A stretch of DNA of 64,000 nucleotides, from positions 1 through 64,000 of the forward strand of contig NZ_JAGOGJ010000007.1 in NCBI RefSeq assembly GCF_017996735.1. Reading direction: 5' to 3'. Below the pieces are notes generated by a model. The model searched no databases. It saw nothing but the letters and a program-made list of their open reading frames with translations, and was not told the origin of the DNA. How positions within the stretch are numbered: position 1 is the first letter of the stretch; the number at the start of each line of letters is the position of its first letter. Position numbers and translations under genes: made by a program. Source of the stretch: Niveispirillum sp. (GTDB lineage: Bacteria > Pseudomonadota > Alphaproteobacteria > Azospirillales > Azospirillaceae). Shown here piece by piece: positions 15,683 to 23,466 of the stretch.

Positions 15683-17179
15683 TCAGGCATCATCCTTCAC
15701 GGCCAGCATGGAAAGGGCGGCCAGGATCATGGAGCATCCGCCCAGGACCAGCGCCCAGATGGCCTCCCCCCCGAAACCCGCGCGCAGGATGGCGCCCAGG
15801 ATGCTGGCCGCCAGCACCTGCGGCACCACGATGAAGATGTTGAAGATGCCCATATAGACCCCCATCTTGGCCGCCGGCACCGCCGCCGACAGGATGGAAT
15901 AGGGCGAGGACAGGATCGACGACCAGGCAAAGCCCACCCCGATCATGGGCAGCCACAGCAGGGCCGGGTCCGTGATGAACATGAAGCTGATCAGGCCGGC
16001 ACCGCCCAGGCACAGGCTGAACATATGCGCGCCGCGCCGCCCGATGACCCGCGCAATGACGGGCAGCAGGAAGGCGGCGATGGCCGCCACGCCATTATAG
16101 ACCGCGAACAGCAGACCGACCCAGTCGGCCCCGTCATTATAGGCCTGAGATGCCGTATCGCTGGTCCCGTAATGGAAGGCGGTGACGGCCGAGGTGGTGT
16201 AGATCCACATGGCGAACAGGGCGAACCAACTGAAGAACTGCACCAAGGCCAGCCGGCGCATCACGGCGGGCATGGCGAACAGATCCTCCATCACCTCGCT
16301 GAACCCGTTCTGCGCCGTGCCCGAGCCTTTCAGCCGCGCATGAACCAGAAGGCACAGGCCGAAGGCGATCAGGCCCGCGCCCAGGATGTGAACCTCCTTC
16401 TCCAGGTCCAGCGCCCCCACGGCCAGCGTCACCCCGGCACCAAGCAGCGCGGATATCAGGCCCCAGCGGCGGAAATCCGTGGCCGGACGGTCGGCGCGCG
16501 CGACGGCATCCACCCCGCGCTGGGCCAGCCTTGCAGCCTCGAACGCTGCCATCTGTTCGGGCGAATATTCGCGTGTGGTCAGGACGGTCCACAGAACCGC
16601 GATCAGGATGGCGGCGGCACCCACATAGAAGGCGATATGCACCGTCAGCGGCACCACGCCGGGGGCGGCCGTATTGTCCATGCCGAACCAGTGGGTCAGC
16701 ATCCAGGGCAGGGCCGAGGCGCCCACGGCACCCACCCCGATAAAGAAGCTTTGCGCCGCGAATCCGGTCATCCGCTGTTCATCGGGAAGCAGGTCGCCCA
16801 CAAAGGCGCGGAACGGTTCCATGGTGATGTTGATGCTGGCATCCAGAATCCACAGCATGGAGGCCGCGAACCAGAGCGCCGGGGACGAGGGCATGATCAG
16901 CAGGGACAGCGTCACCAGGATGGCGCCCAGCAGGAAATAGGGCCGGCGCCGGCCCAACCGCCCCCAGGTCTTGTCCGACAGGTGCCCGATGATGGGCTGT
17001 ACCAGCAGACCCGTCAGCGGGGCCGCGACCCACAGGATCGCCAGTTCGTTGATGTCGGCGCCCAGCGTCTGGAAAATGCGGCTGGCATTGGCATTCTGCA
17101 ACCCGAACGCCACCTGGATACCCAGGAAGCCGATGGACATGTTCCAGATCTGGATCAGGCTCAGCCTGGGCTTCTGCAT
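15683..17179 (-). CDS. MFS transporter, sugar/maltose-like (GPH/SLC45-type)
   Basis: The 498-residue protein has 12 predicted membrane helices. It carries the disaccharide-porter signature near the N-terminus: FGLQNANASRIFQTLGA, then QPIIGHLSDKTWGRLGRRRP, an MFS loop 2-3 motif with a doubled basic pattern. This resembles maltose and sucrose symporters of Caulobacter-like bacteria and plant-type SUT proteins. The ATG at 17179 is chosen because homology starts at MQKPRLSLIQIW. A TGAATACGTAGTCA near-palindrome lies 83 bases upstream and looks like a LacI-family operator, supporting a saccharide role. The downstream secreted amidohydrolase argues that another substrate is possible. Confidence 0.88.
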   Translation of the reverse strand: MQKPRLSLIQIWNMSIGFLGIQVAFGLQNANASRIFQTLGADINELAILWVAAPLTGLLVQPIIGHLSDKTWGRLGRRRPYFLLGAILVTLSLLIMPSSPALWFAASMLWILDASINITMEPFRAFVGDLLPDEQRMTGFAAQSFFIGVGAVGASALPWMLTHWFGMDNTAAPGVVPLTVHIAFYVGAAAILIAVLWTVLTTREYSPEQMAAFEAARLAQRGVDAVARADRPATDFRRWGLISALLGAGVTLAVGALDLEKEVHILGAGLIAFGLCLLVHARLKGSGTAQNGFSEVMEDLFAMPAVMRRLALVQFFSWFALFAMWIYTTSAVTAFHYGTSDTASQAYNDGADWVGLLFAVYNGVAAIAAFLLPVIARVIGRRGAHMFSLCLGGAGLISFMFITDPALLWLPMIGVGFAWSSILSSPYSILSAAVPAAKMGVYMGIFNIFIVVPQVLAASILGAILRAGFGGEAIWALVLGGCSMILAALSMLAVKDDA

Positions 17180-17261
17180 GGTCCCGTTTCCCCCGTAGCA
17201 TTCTGCTTTGTTGCCCGCGACCATGCGGGGGGTGGGGCACGCCGTCAACGGCAGGTCCGGT

Positions 17262-17275
17262 TGAATACGTAGTCA
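17262..17275. promoter_or_regulatory. LacI-type operator-like palindrome upstream of the MFS gene
   Basis: TGAATACGTAGTCA differs by one base from the perfect palindrome TGAATACGTATTCA and has the central CG of LacI-family operators. It lies 83 bases upstream of the transporter start. No LacI gene is adjacent. A half-site of the same sequence (CACGTATTCA at 62831-62840) occurs before the last gene of the window. Confidence 0.5.
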
Positions 17276-17398
17276 GGCCGCGGTCCGCCTGCATAAGAAA
17301 AACCAGGGTCAAACCCCAGCAAATATCATTCGCCGTAGCCGCGCGACAGGCGACCGAGGCTTTGTGATCACCCGCGCAATGGCTTAGGCTGGCGCCCG

Positions 17399-18607
17399 AT
17401 GAAGCTGACTGAGAATGACAGGCTCCGCATGACCCGTCCCGCCCTTGCCCGCCGTTCGCTGCTGACCGGCGGCGGTGCCGCCCTTTCCATGGCTCTGCTG
17501 GGCGGCTGTGCCACCGGTCCGGTCAAGGTCGCCCGTGCTCCGGCCCCCAAGGCTCCGGTTCTGACCCTGCCGTCCTTGCGGGTGTCGGTCGACCGCATCA
17601 CCCAGATCACCGTTTGCACCCGCCCCTTCCGGCCGCAGGGCCCCCGGATCGAGCGGGTGAGGTTCGGCGACAAGGACATGGTCCACCATTACGGGCATGG
17701 CGGCTCCGGCTGGTCGCTCTCCTGGGGGTCGGCCAGCATCGCCACCGACCTGGCGATGGGGACGGGCGCGCGGGAGATCGCCGTCATCGGCTGTGGCGCC
17801 ATCGGCCTGACCACGGCCTTGCAGCTTCAGCGTGCAGGCGCGCGGGTCACCATCTATGCCAGGGACCTGCCGCCGGCCACCCGTTCATCGCTGGCCACCG
17901 GCGTCTGGTCACCGGAAAGCCGCATCTGCCTGCAACAGCACGCCACACCGGAATTCAAGGCACAATGGGCCGGCATGGCGCGGATCAGCTTCGACCGGTA
18001 TCAGACCCTGCTGGGCCTGCCCGGCACGCCCATCGAATGGATCGATACGCATAATCTGTTCTCCAACGCCCCGTCCGTACCCGATGACCGCCCGGCCTTC
18101 GCCCATGGGCTGACGCGGGAGATGACGCCCGAACTGCGCACCCCCCGCGTCACCTATGCCGCCGGCAACCACCCGTTCGGCGACCGGGAGGTGCTGACCA
18201 CCTCCGGCCTGATGTTCAACATCGCGGCCTATTCCGACTATCTGCTGTCCGGCTTCCTGTCGCTGGGCGGGAGGATCGAGGTGCGGGAATTCCACAGTGC
18301 CGCGGAACTGTCGGCCCTGCCGCAAAAGACGCTGGTCAATTGCACCGGCTATGGCGCCAAGGCCCTGTTCGGCGACGACACGCTGGTGCCGGTGCGCGGA
18401 CAGTTGGCCCGCATGATCCCCGATGGCGAGGTCCGCTACGGCCTTTATTTCAACCAGACCTCCTTTGTGCCGCGCCGCGACGGCTGGGTGTTCCAGGTGA
18501 CGGGGGCCAATGAATATTACGGCTTCGGGATTGACGATCCCACCCCCGACCGTGCAGAGGCGGAACGGGCCGTCACCACCATCGCGGGCCTGTTCGCGGG
18601 GGTTTGA
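17399..18607 (+). CDS. Tat-exported FAD-dependent amino-acid-oxidase-like protein with permuted domain order
   Basis: The 402-residue protein starts with a twin-arginine signal (ARRSLLTGGGAAL) ending in a lipobox-like LLGGC (Cys37). Residues 74-110 (TRPFRPQGPRIE, then YGHGGSGWSLSWG) match the extreme C-terminal FAD-contacting segment of D-amino-acid oxidase. Only after these comes the FAD Rossmann motif AVIGCGAIGLTTAL (129-142), then ATGVWSP, VNCTGYGAKAL, and a C-terminus corresponding to the oxidase helix that normally precedes RPxRP. The order is therefore circularly permuted. It probably oxidises an amino acid or amine at the cell envelope. An ATG at 17429 is an alternative start. Convergent with the next gene. 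Confidence 0.85.
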   Translation: MKLTENDRLRMTRPALARRSLLTGGGAALSMALLGGCATGPVKVARAPAPKAPVLTLPSLRVSVDRITQITVCTRPFRPQGPRIERVRFGDKDMVHHYGHGGSGWSLSWGSASIATDLAMGTGAREIAVIGCGAIGLTTALQLQRAGARVTIYARDLPPATRSSLATGVWSPESRICLQQHATPEFKAQWAGMARISFDRYQTLLGLPGTPIEWIDTHNLFSNAPSVPDDRPAFAHGLTREMTPELRTPRVTYAAGNHPFGDREVLTTSGLMFNIAAYSDYLLSGFLSLGGRIEVREFHSAAELSALPQKTLVNCTGYGAKALFGDDTLVPVRGQLARMIPDGEVRYGLYFNQTSFVPRRDGWVFQVTGANEYYGFGIDDPTPDRAEAERAVTTIAGLFAGV

Positions 18608-18613
18608 GCGCGG

Positions 18614-19348
18614 TTAGCGCCGGTCGACAAATCCCGGCGGGCGCAGCTTGATCAGATGGTCGGGGTCGGCCGGGCTGCCATCGGGGTTCAGGCCCAGATA
18701 GTAGCTTTTCTGCCATTTTTCGGCCTGGGCGGTGGAGCCGGGCTGGGCCAGATCGGCATTGAAGCGCAGGCGGCCGGACGACCATTCCTGGAACCGCCGT
18801 TCCAAGTCCGGATCATCCCCGATGGACCGGATTTCCGGCTCCACACTTTCCAGCAGGCGGCGCTGCACGGGGAACAGGGCGCAGAACGGCTCCCCCGCCG
18901 CGAACCGGACCACGCGGCCGGGAGCGGTGAATTTCCAGTTCATGGTGAAGCTGTAGGGCGCCCAATCGGTTTCGATGATGCCGGTCAGGGCGGCGATGCC
19001 GTCCTTCGGCATGTTCACCGGCCCCTGGGCATAAAGGCTCCATCCCGGTTCGGTGCGGAACACCGCCTCGATATGGAAGGTCAGCACGCCGGAGCCGAAA
19101 TGGCTGATCGCCGGGGCCATGGTGCCCGGATCGGGCGTGATGGTGATGGCATCGGTGGAGGCACCGCCATCCCAATGGGCCGTGAAGCCGGACCGGCACA
19201 GCACCTCCCACCCGTGGGCATTGGCGATGTTCAGCGGCAGGCAGCGATAGGCATAGGCCTGCGGCGTCGCATCCATCCAGTCCCGCGTGGCAGGTGCCGC
19301 CCGCAGCAGCGGCGGTTCGCCATGCAGGGCATAGCAGGTGAGTTTCAT
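18614..19348 (-). CDS. DUF6065-like uncharacterised protein
   Basis: The 244-residue soluble protein has no signal peptide. It is rich in aromatic residues (PAYSFTMNWKFT-like stretch, EWSSGRLRFN, WQKSYYLG) and ends LIKLRPPGFVDRR. The pattern agrees with what I remember of DUF6065 proteins, which have no assigned function; this match is from memory and unverified. It starts two bases after the DUF2336 gene's stop and is the third gene of the MarR-DUF2336 operon, so it is probably controlled by that MarR protein. Confidence 0.7.
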   Translation of the reverse strand: MKLTCYALHGEPPLLRAAPATRDWMDATPQAYAYRCLPLNIANAHGWEVLCRSGFTAHWDGGASTDAITITPDPGTMAPAISHFGSGVLTFHIEAVFRTEPGWSLYAQGPVNMPKDGIAALTGIIETDWAPYSFTMNWKFTAPGRVVRFAAGEPFCALFPVQRRLLESVEPEIRSIGDDPDLERRFQEWSSGRLRFNADLAQPGSTAQAEKWQKSYYLGLNPDGSPADPDHLIKLRPPGFVDRR

Positions 19349-19350
19349 GC

Positions 19351-20544
19351 TCAGGCCCGCATGGGGTTCAGGCTGGCACCGATATCGATGCCGGGCTGGT
19401 CGGAGATCTGCATCAGCAATTCATCCACCTCCCGCTCCGCCGTGTCGGCGAACCGGTCGAACAACGTCTCCAGCACCGCCTGCTGATACCGCTCCCGCGT
19501 ACACTCGCCGCTGGCATAGTCGGTTTCCAGCGCCACCTGCTGTGCCGTGCGGAACGGGGCGGTCAGCGTGCCGGGGATGTTCGCCGCCTCCATCAGGCAA
19601 TGCAGGCCCAGGATGCCATCATCCCAGGCCAGGATGCCGGCCGCCTGCGGCGTGATATTGGCCCGTGCCGCCATGCCGGCCACGAACAGTTCCAGATCAC
19701 CGGCGCACAGGGCCCGGAACAGGACCTGGGGTGTCAGCCGGCCCTGACGGTAAAGATACTTGGCCACCATCTCCGCATCGTCGCGCGACAGCAGCAGCGG
19801 TTGCAGCACGCGCAGGGTCGCCGCCTCCCGCCCGCCCTCCGCCAGGCGTTTGGCCAGTGCCGGCTCGATCTTGTGATCGCGGATCAGTTGCTGGCGCACA
19901 TCCTCCGACACCAGGGCGATCATGCGTTCGACGATGGCAAAGGTCACCTCCGGGCGGGCCGCGATACTGTCGGCCACGATGCGGAACTGCCCGAACCTTT
20001 CGGCGGCGCGGGTCAGGGTGGCCGCCCGCACGGCGGCGCCCCGGTTGCGCAGCAGATGCACCACGGTGACGACATTGCCGGTTTCGACCAGGGCGGCCGA
20101 CACCGCCGCCGATACGGTCCGGCGGCCGGCGATGGCCAACTGCTTCTGCGGATCACGCTCCGCCACGATCTCCAGCAGCAGTTCCTCCGGCAGGCCATCC
20201 ACATATTTCAGGATGGGGACCGCGACCTGCGCCACGTCGCGGGCCAGCTTCTCGGCGATGTCGGCGGTCAGGATGGGGCTGTTATGGATCTGCCAGGCCA
20301 CGGCGGCCCGCACCTCGGCTTCCGCATCGGACGCGAAGGCGCGCAGGATATCCAGCGCCAGCCGCTTCTCCGCTTCGGTGAGGTCGCCTTCCTCCATTTC
20401 CATGACCAGCTTGGACATGGTGTCGATTCGCGGCGCGGCGCCGGGCTGGTGCAGCAGACGGTCAACATCGCTGCTGTTCAGCCGCGACCGGAGGATGGGG
20501 CGTAACGGGGCTTCCGGGTCCCCGCTGGTCGGGGGCATCATCAT
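19351..20544 (-). CDS. DUF2336-domain protein
   Basis: The 397-residue protein is almost wholly alpha-helical. It has HEAT-like repeats at the N-terminal half (LALDILRAFASDAEAEVRAA, LARDVAQVAVPILKYV, IVAERDPQKQLAIAGRRTVS), which is the DUF2336 hallmark of alphaproteobacteria. No membrane segment or catalytic motif is visible. Such proteins are presumed protein-interaction scaffolds. The start lies within an ATG-ATG-ATG cluster (20544 chosen), four bases after the MarR stop, and the gene ends two bases before the next start, giving a tight three-gene operon. Confidence 0.85.
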   Translation of the reverse strand: MMMPPTSGDPEAPLRPILRSRLNSSDVDRLLHQPGAAPRIDTMSKLVMEMEEGDLTEAEKRLALDILRAFASDAEAEVRAAVAWQIHNSPILTADIAEKLARDVAQVAVPILKYVDGLPEELLLEIVAERDPQKQLAIAGRRTVSAAVSAALVETGNVVTVVHLLRNRGAAVRAATLTRAAERFGQFRIVADSIAARPEVTFAIVERMIALVSEDVRQQLIRDHKIEPALAKRLAEGGREAATLRVLQPLLLSRDDAEMVAKYLYRQGRLTPQVLFRALCAGDLELFVAGMAARANITPQAAGILAWDDGILGLHCLMEAANIPGTLTAPFRTAQQVALETDYASGECTRERYQQAVLETLFDRFADTAEREVDELLMQISDQPGIDIGASLNPMRA

Positions 20545-20548
20545 GCCA

Positions 20549-21124
20549 TCAGTCCTGACCACGGCTGTCATAGCGCACGACGTCGCCCCACAGACGTTCC
20601 AGCCGGCGCAACATGCGGTAGGTGGTCTCCAGGTCCTGTGCATCGCCGGGGGTGCGCAGAAGCTGCGTCGCCTGCCGGCTTTCCAGCTTGCCGATCTCCG
20701 CGCACAGCCATTCCCCCTTTTCCGACAGGCGCAACCGGGCCGCGCGGCGGTCGCGGGCCGAGGCGCCGCGGTCGACATAACCCTGTTCGACCAGATGCTT
20801 CAGGTTGTAGCTGGCGTTGGAGCCCAGGTAGTAGCCGCGTTCCATCAGGTCGCGGACCGTCAGCTCGTCATGCCCGATATTCAGCAGCATCAGCACCTGC
20901 ATCGGGCTGATATCGTCCACGCCGATCCGGCCCAGCTCCACCCGGACCACATCATGCAAACGGCGTTGCATATGGTCGATGACGCGGGCGATATCTGCAT
21001 AAAGCGAGACTTCGCTGACCGGCGCTTCCCCCCGGTCGTGGGTAACATGTTCGATGGGTGCGTCGCCCATGCGGGTCAACCTGATCATCGTTCCAAAGCC
21101 CCGCCCCTCGTCACCCGCCATCAT
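20549..21124 (-). CDS. MarR-family transcriptional regulator
   Basis: The 191-residue product has the MarR winged helix: ISPMQVLMLLNIGHDELTVR, the recognition region YYLGSNASYNLKHLVEQGYV, and the wing SARDRRAARLRLSEKGE. It resembles the LdtR-type subgroup of alphaproteobacteria. The long N-terminal extension (about 45 residues) is poorly conserved and the start is uncertain; 21124 is kept because AGAGG precedes it. It heads an operon with DUF2336 and DUF6065-like genes. A CATAGA-N6-TCTATG repeat 48 bases upstream is a likely autoregulatory site. Confidence 0.88.
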   Translation of the reverse strand: MMAGDEGRGFGTMIRLTRMGDAPIEHVTHDRGEAPVSEVSLYADIARVIDHMQRRLHDVVRVELGRIGVDDISPMQVLMLLNIGHDELTVRDLMERGYYLGSNASYNLKHLVEQGYVDRGASARDRRAARLRLSEKGEWLCAEIGKLESRQATQLLRTPGDAQDLETTYRMLRRLERLWGDVVRYDSRGQD

Positions 21125-21171
21125 GACCGCCTCTTGGCTCGCCGGGCCATAAAAAACCGTCCTGCCCGGCT

Positions 21172-21189
21172 CATAGATTAGACTCTATG
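21172..21189. promoter_or_regulatory. Probable MarR operator
   Basis: CATAGATTAGACTCTATG has six-base inverted ends (CATAGA/TCTATG) plus partial inner symmetry. It lies 48-65 bases upstream of the MarR start. Size, symmetry and placement fit an autoregulatory MarR site overlapping the operon promoter. Confidence 0.6.
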
Positions 21190-21261
21190 GCGGTTACCGC
21201 AAGTGCGCAGGAAGGAAATCGGTGCACCCCGGAGACATAGGTCGTTGGTGAGGGGAGGGGG

Positions 21262-21684
21262 TCAGCGCGCGAAGATCATCGCCTCGTCCCGGAATGCCTT
21301 GAATTCCAGGGCGTTGCCGGAAGGGTCCAGCAGGAACATGGTGGCCTGTTCCCCCACCTTGCCCTGAAAACGGATGCCGGGTTCGATGATGAAGCGCTGA
21401 CCCGCAGCGCGAAAACGCTCGGCCAGCGCGTGCCAGGCGTCCCAATCCAGGATCAGGCCGAAATGGCGCACCGGCACATCATGCCCGTCCACGGGATTGG
21501 TGTCGGCATCGCCGCATTCATCGGGGGCCAGATGGGCCACGATCTGGTGCCCGTACAGGTCGAAATCCACCCATTCCGGGCTGCTGCGCCCTTCCGGACA
21601 ATCCAGCAGCCCGCCATAGAAGGCGCGGGCGGCGGCAAGGTCATGGACGGGGAAGGCCAGGTGGAAGCGGGGGCGCGACGTCAC
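21262..21684 (-). CDS. VOC (glyoxalase/dioxygenase-fold) family protein
   Basis: The 140-residue protein shows one complete vicinal-oxygen-chelate unit: [20 protein letters not shown] at the start, a His in [10 protein letters not shown], and the closing [14 protein letters not shown] with the metal-ligand Glu. Related short VOC proteins are metal-dependent lyases or dioxygenases or antibiotic-binding proteins, and the substrate cannot be assigned. It starts 11 bases after the stop of the small pilus-type gene on the same strand, so it may be read from that transcript despite an unrelated role. Confidence 0.88.
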   Translation of the reverse strand: MTSRPRFHLAFPVHDLAAARAFYGGLLDCPEGRSSPEWVDFDLYGHQIVAHLAPDECGDADTNPVDGHDVPVRHFGLILDWDAWHALAERFRAAGQRFIIEPGIRFQGKVGEQATMFLLDPSGNALEFKAFRDEAMIFAR

Positions 21685-21695
21685 GGTTCAATCCT

Positions 21696-22157
21696 TCATT
21701 TCGCGGCGATGGCGATGGTTACCGTATCTTCATACTGCCCGGCCTGACGCTGGGCGCCCGCGGGCACGGAGACCGACAGAACCGTCTGGCGCCCGCTGCC
21801 CGTGACATCGCGGGCGGTGGACAGGGTGCCGTTGCTGCTGCTGTTGTCGCCATATTGCATGGTATAGGCGATGGTGGCACTGCCGGACGACAGCGCCCCG
21901 CCATTCTTGGACGTCAGGCTGACCGTGTAGCCATTGGCGGCGTTGCAGCGTTCCTCCACCGTCGCCACGGGGATGGAGGCGGACCCGGCATTCAGGTCCA
22001 GCGTGGCATTGCCGGTGGACAGCGTGACGGCACAGGTGGTGGTGACGGTTGCACGCAGGGTGATGGTTCCCTGGGCCGACCCCTGTGCCCCCGCAGAAGT
22101 GGCCAGCAGACCGAGGCCCGTGATGCATAACGCCAATAAATACCCCGTCCGTGCCAT
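21696..22157 (-). CDS. Spore-coat-U-like secreted pilin subunit
   Basis: The 153-residue protein has a signal peptide (YLLALCITGLGLLATSAGA-Q). A beta-rich domain of the spore coat U/fimbrial type follows, with a conserved Cys pair (TTCAVTL and EERCNAANGY), YTVSLTSKNGG, and a C-terminal QYEDTVTIAIAAK strand. Such subunits are assembled by chaperone-usher systems, and a chaperone and usher gene lie 2.7-6 kb upstream on the same strand. The start at 22157 is placed before the signal peptide. It is probably the major structural subunit. Confidence 0.82.
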   Translation of the reverse strand: MARTGYLLALCITGLGLLATSAGAQGSAQGTITLRATVTTTCAVTLSTGNATLDLNAGSASIPVATVEERCNAANGYTVSLTSKNGGALSSGSATIAYTMQYGDNSSSNGTLSTARDVTGSGRQTVLSVSVPAGAQRQAGQYEDTVTIAIAAK

Positions 22158-22293
22158 GGCCGGTCCTTTCCGCCCGTTCTGGGCAACCACGGCGGTTTGG
22201 TCCGCGCCGTGACGGTCATGATATGCCGGTCCTGAACCCATCCGCCTTGATGCCGATCAAACGACGGATGCCGGCCGTTTCGCCAGCTTGGTA

Positions 22294-23208
22294 TCAGTTG
22301 GCAGTGATGGTCAAGATCAAGTTGTCATGATAGGTGCCGGCCAGCACCTGTCCCGCCGCCCCGGTTTCCACCCGCAATTCATAACGGCCGGCTCCGCCCA
22401 GATCGACATTGGCCCCGCGCGCCACCGACACGGCCCGGCCGGAGACGTAGAGCTGATAGCCCACGCTGCCGCCACCGGTGGTGACAAGGCGTCCGCCATT
22501 CTCTGACGACAAGGACAGCGAATAATCGCCATTGCCGCTGATATCCAGGTCGAAACGCCCGGACCCGCCACGGGTCAGGTCGCCCAGATCCACGGTGCCC
22601 ACCGTGCCGCTCAACGGCCGCGCCACCCCATCGACGATGACGCTGGCGCTGACCACGGACCGGACCTTGGTGCGGACCTGGGCCGTGCGGGACGCGATGG
22701 GGCCGACCGGAATACCATCCAGCAACTGATAGACATTCACCGTCACCCGGTCGGAATAGGTGCCCTTGACCACCAACTGCCCGCCGGGGATGTTGGAGAA
22801 GAACTGGATCGACGCCTTGTCGTTCTTGGGGTCCATCGCCAGGGCGAACATGTTGCTTTCGCTGCCCCTTATGTCGCCGACCCGCTGGCCCAGACGGCTG
22901 TCCTTGTACAGGTCGTAGACCAGCCGGTCCTTGGAGCTTTCCAGCACGCGGCTGCCATTGTTGCCATCATCGATGCCGACCAGCAGGGCGCAGGCCGGCC
23001 CGTCATCATGTTCGAGTTCCACCGTGTGATATCCCGTGGCGTTGCCGCCATAGGGGTCGTATTCGGCCGTGGGTTCGATCCGGTCGATACTGCGGATGTC
23101 GATATCGCAGCGGTTCTTGTCCGTCGCGGATACCGGCGCCGATAGCAGCAGGCACAGGGCCAGGGCGGAGGCGAGGCGGGACGGGCGGGCAAGGATCGGC
23201 ATGGTCAT
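22294..23208 (-). CDS. Large spore-coat-U/pilus-type subunit, probable tip or adhesin component
   Basis: The 304-residue protein has a signal peptide (LASALALCLLLSAPVSA). Two beta domains follow. The first holds a Cys pair (NRCDIDI and PACALLV) and ends around VTVNVYQLLDG. The second (YSLSLSSENGGRL, GYQLYVSG, ending TYHDNLILTITAN) parallels the small subunit at 21696-22157. Two-domain subunits of this type are often the terminal adhesin in archaic or CU-type pili. Its role at the tip is inference. It is transcribed in the same direction as chaperone and usher but separated from them by an opposing amidase gene. Confidence 0.75.
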   Translation of the reverse strand: MTMPILARPSRLASALALCLLLSAPVSATDKNRCDIDIRSIDRIEPTAEYDPYGGNATGYHTVELEHDDGPACALLVGIDDGNNGSRVLESSKDRLVYDLYKDSRLGQRVGDIRGSESNMFALAMDPKNDKASIQFFSNIPGGQLVVKGTYSDRVTVNVYQLLDGIPVGPIASRTAQVRTKVRSVVSASVIVDGVARPLSGTVGTVDLGDLTRGGSGRFDLDISGNGDYSLSLSSENGGRLVTTGGGSVGYQLYVSGRAVSVARGANVDLGGAGRYELRVETGAAGQVLAGTYHDNLILTITAN

Positions 23209-23294
23209 TCCAGGTGTCAACGGTACCACCAGAGGTGGATGCAACGAGAATGCCAGCTTCGGTGGCGGCAATCCAAGCGATACGATGGATAGCA

Positions 23295-23394
23295 CCAAGA
23301 GCCATGGAGCATGGCTCTTGGTATGTGCCCTCGCCCTCACGCGCCGGGCACCGCCATCCGGCGGCCTCCAAGGGTCATGGTCCATGACCCTTGG
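23295..23394 (+). repeat. Two-hairpin intergenic repeat, copy B
   Basis: Two perfect palindromes with 12-base arms are present: CCAAGAGCCATG-GAG-CATGGCTCTTGG (23295-23321) and CCAAGGGTCATG-GTC-CATGACCCTTGG (23368-23394). The linker is shared with copy A at 332-416. The two palindromes are themselves related. The element sits between the large pilus subunit gene and the amidase, a good candidate for a mobile or miniature palindromic repeat. Confidence 0.8.
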
Positions 23395-23466
23395 CAAAAG
23401 CCTGGATCGCGGGGCCGCCGTCGCTATGATGACCACCCCTTCAGCCACCCGCCGGTCTTTCCGATC

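Noticed and set aside
15596..17272. Plus-strand frame opposite the MFS transporter
   Set aside because: It is an antisense shadow rich in Gln/Arg/His and overlaps a well-supported transporter.
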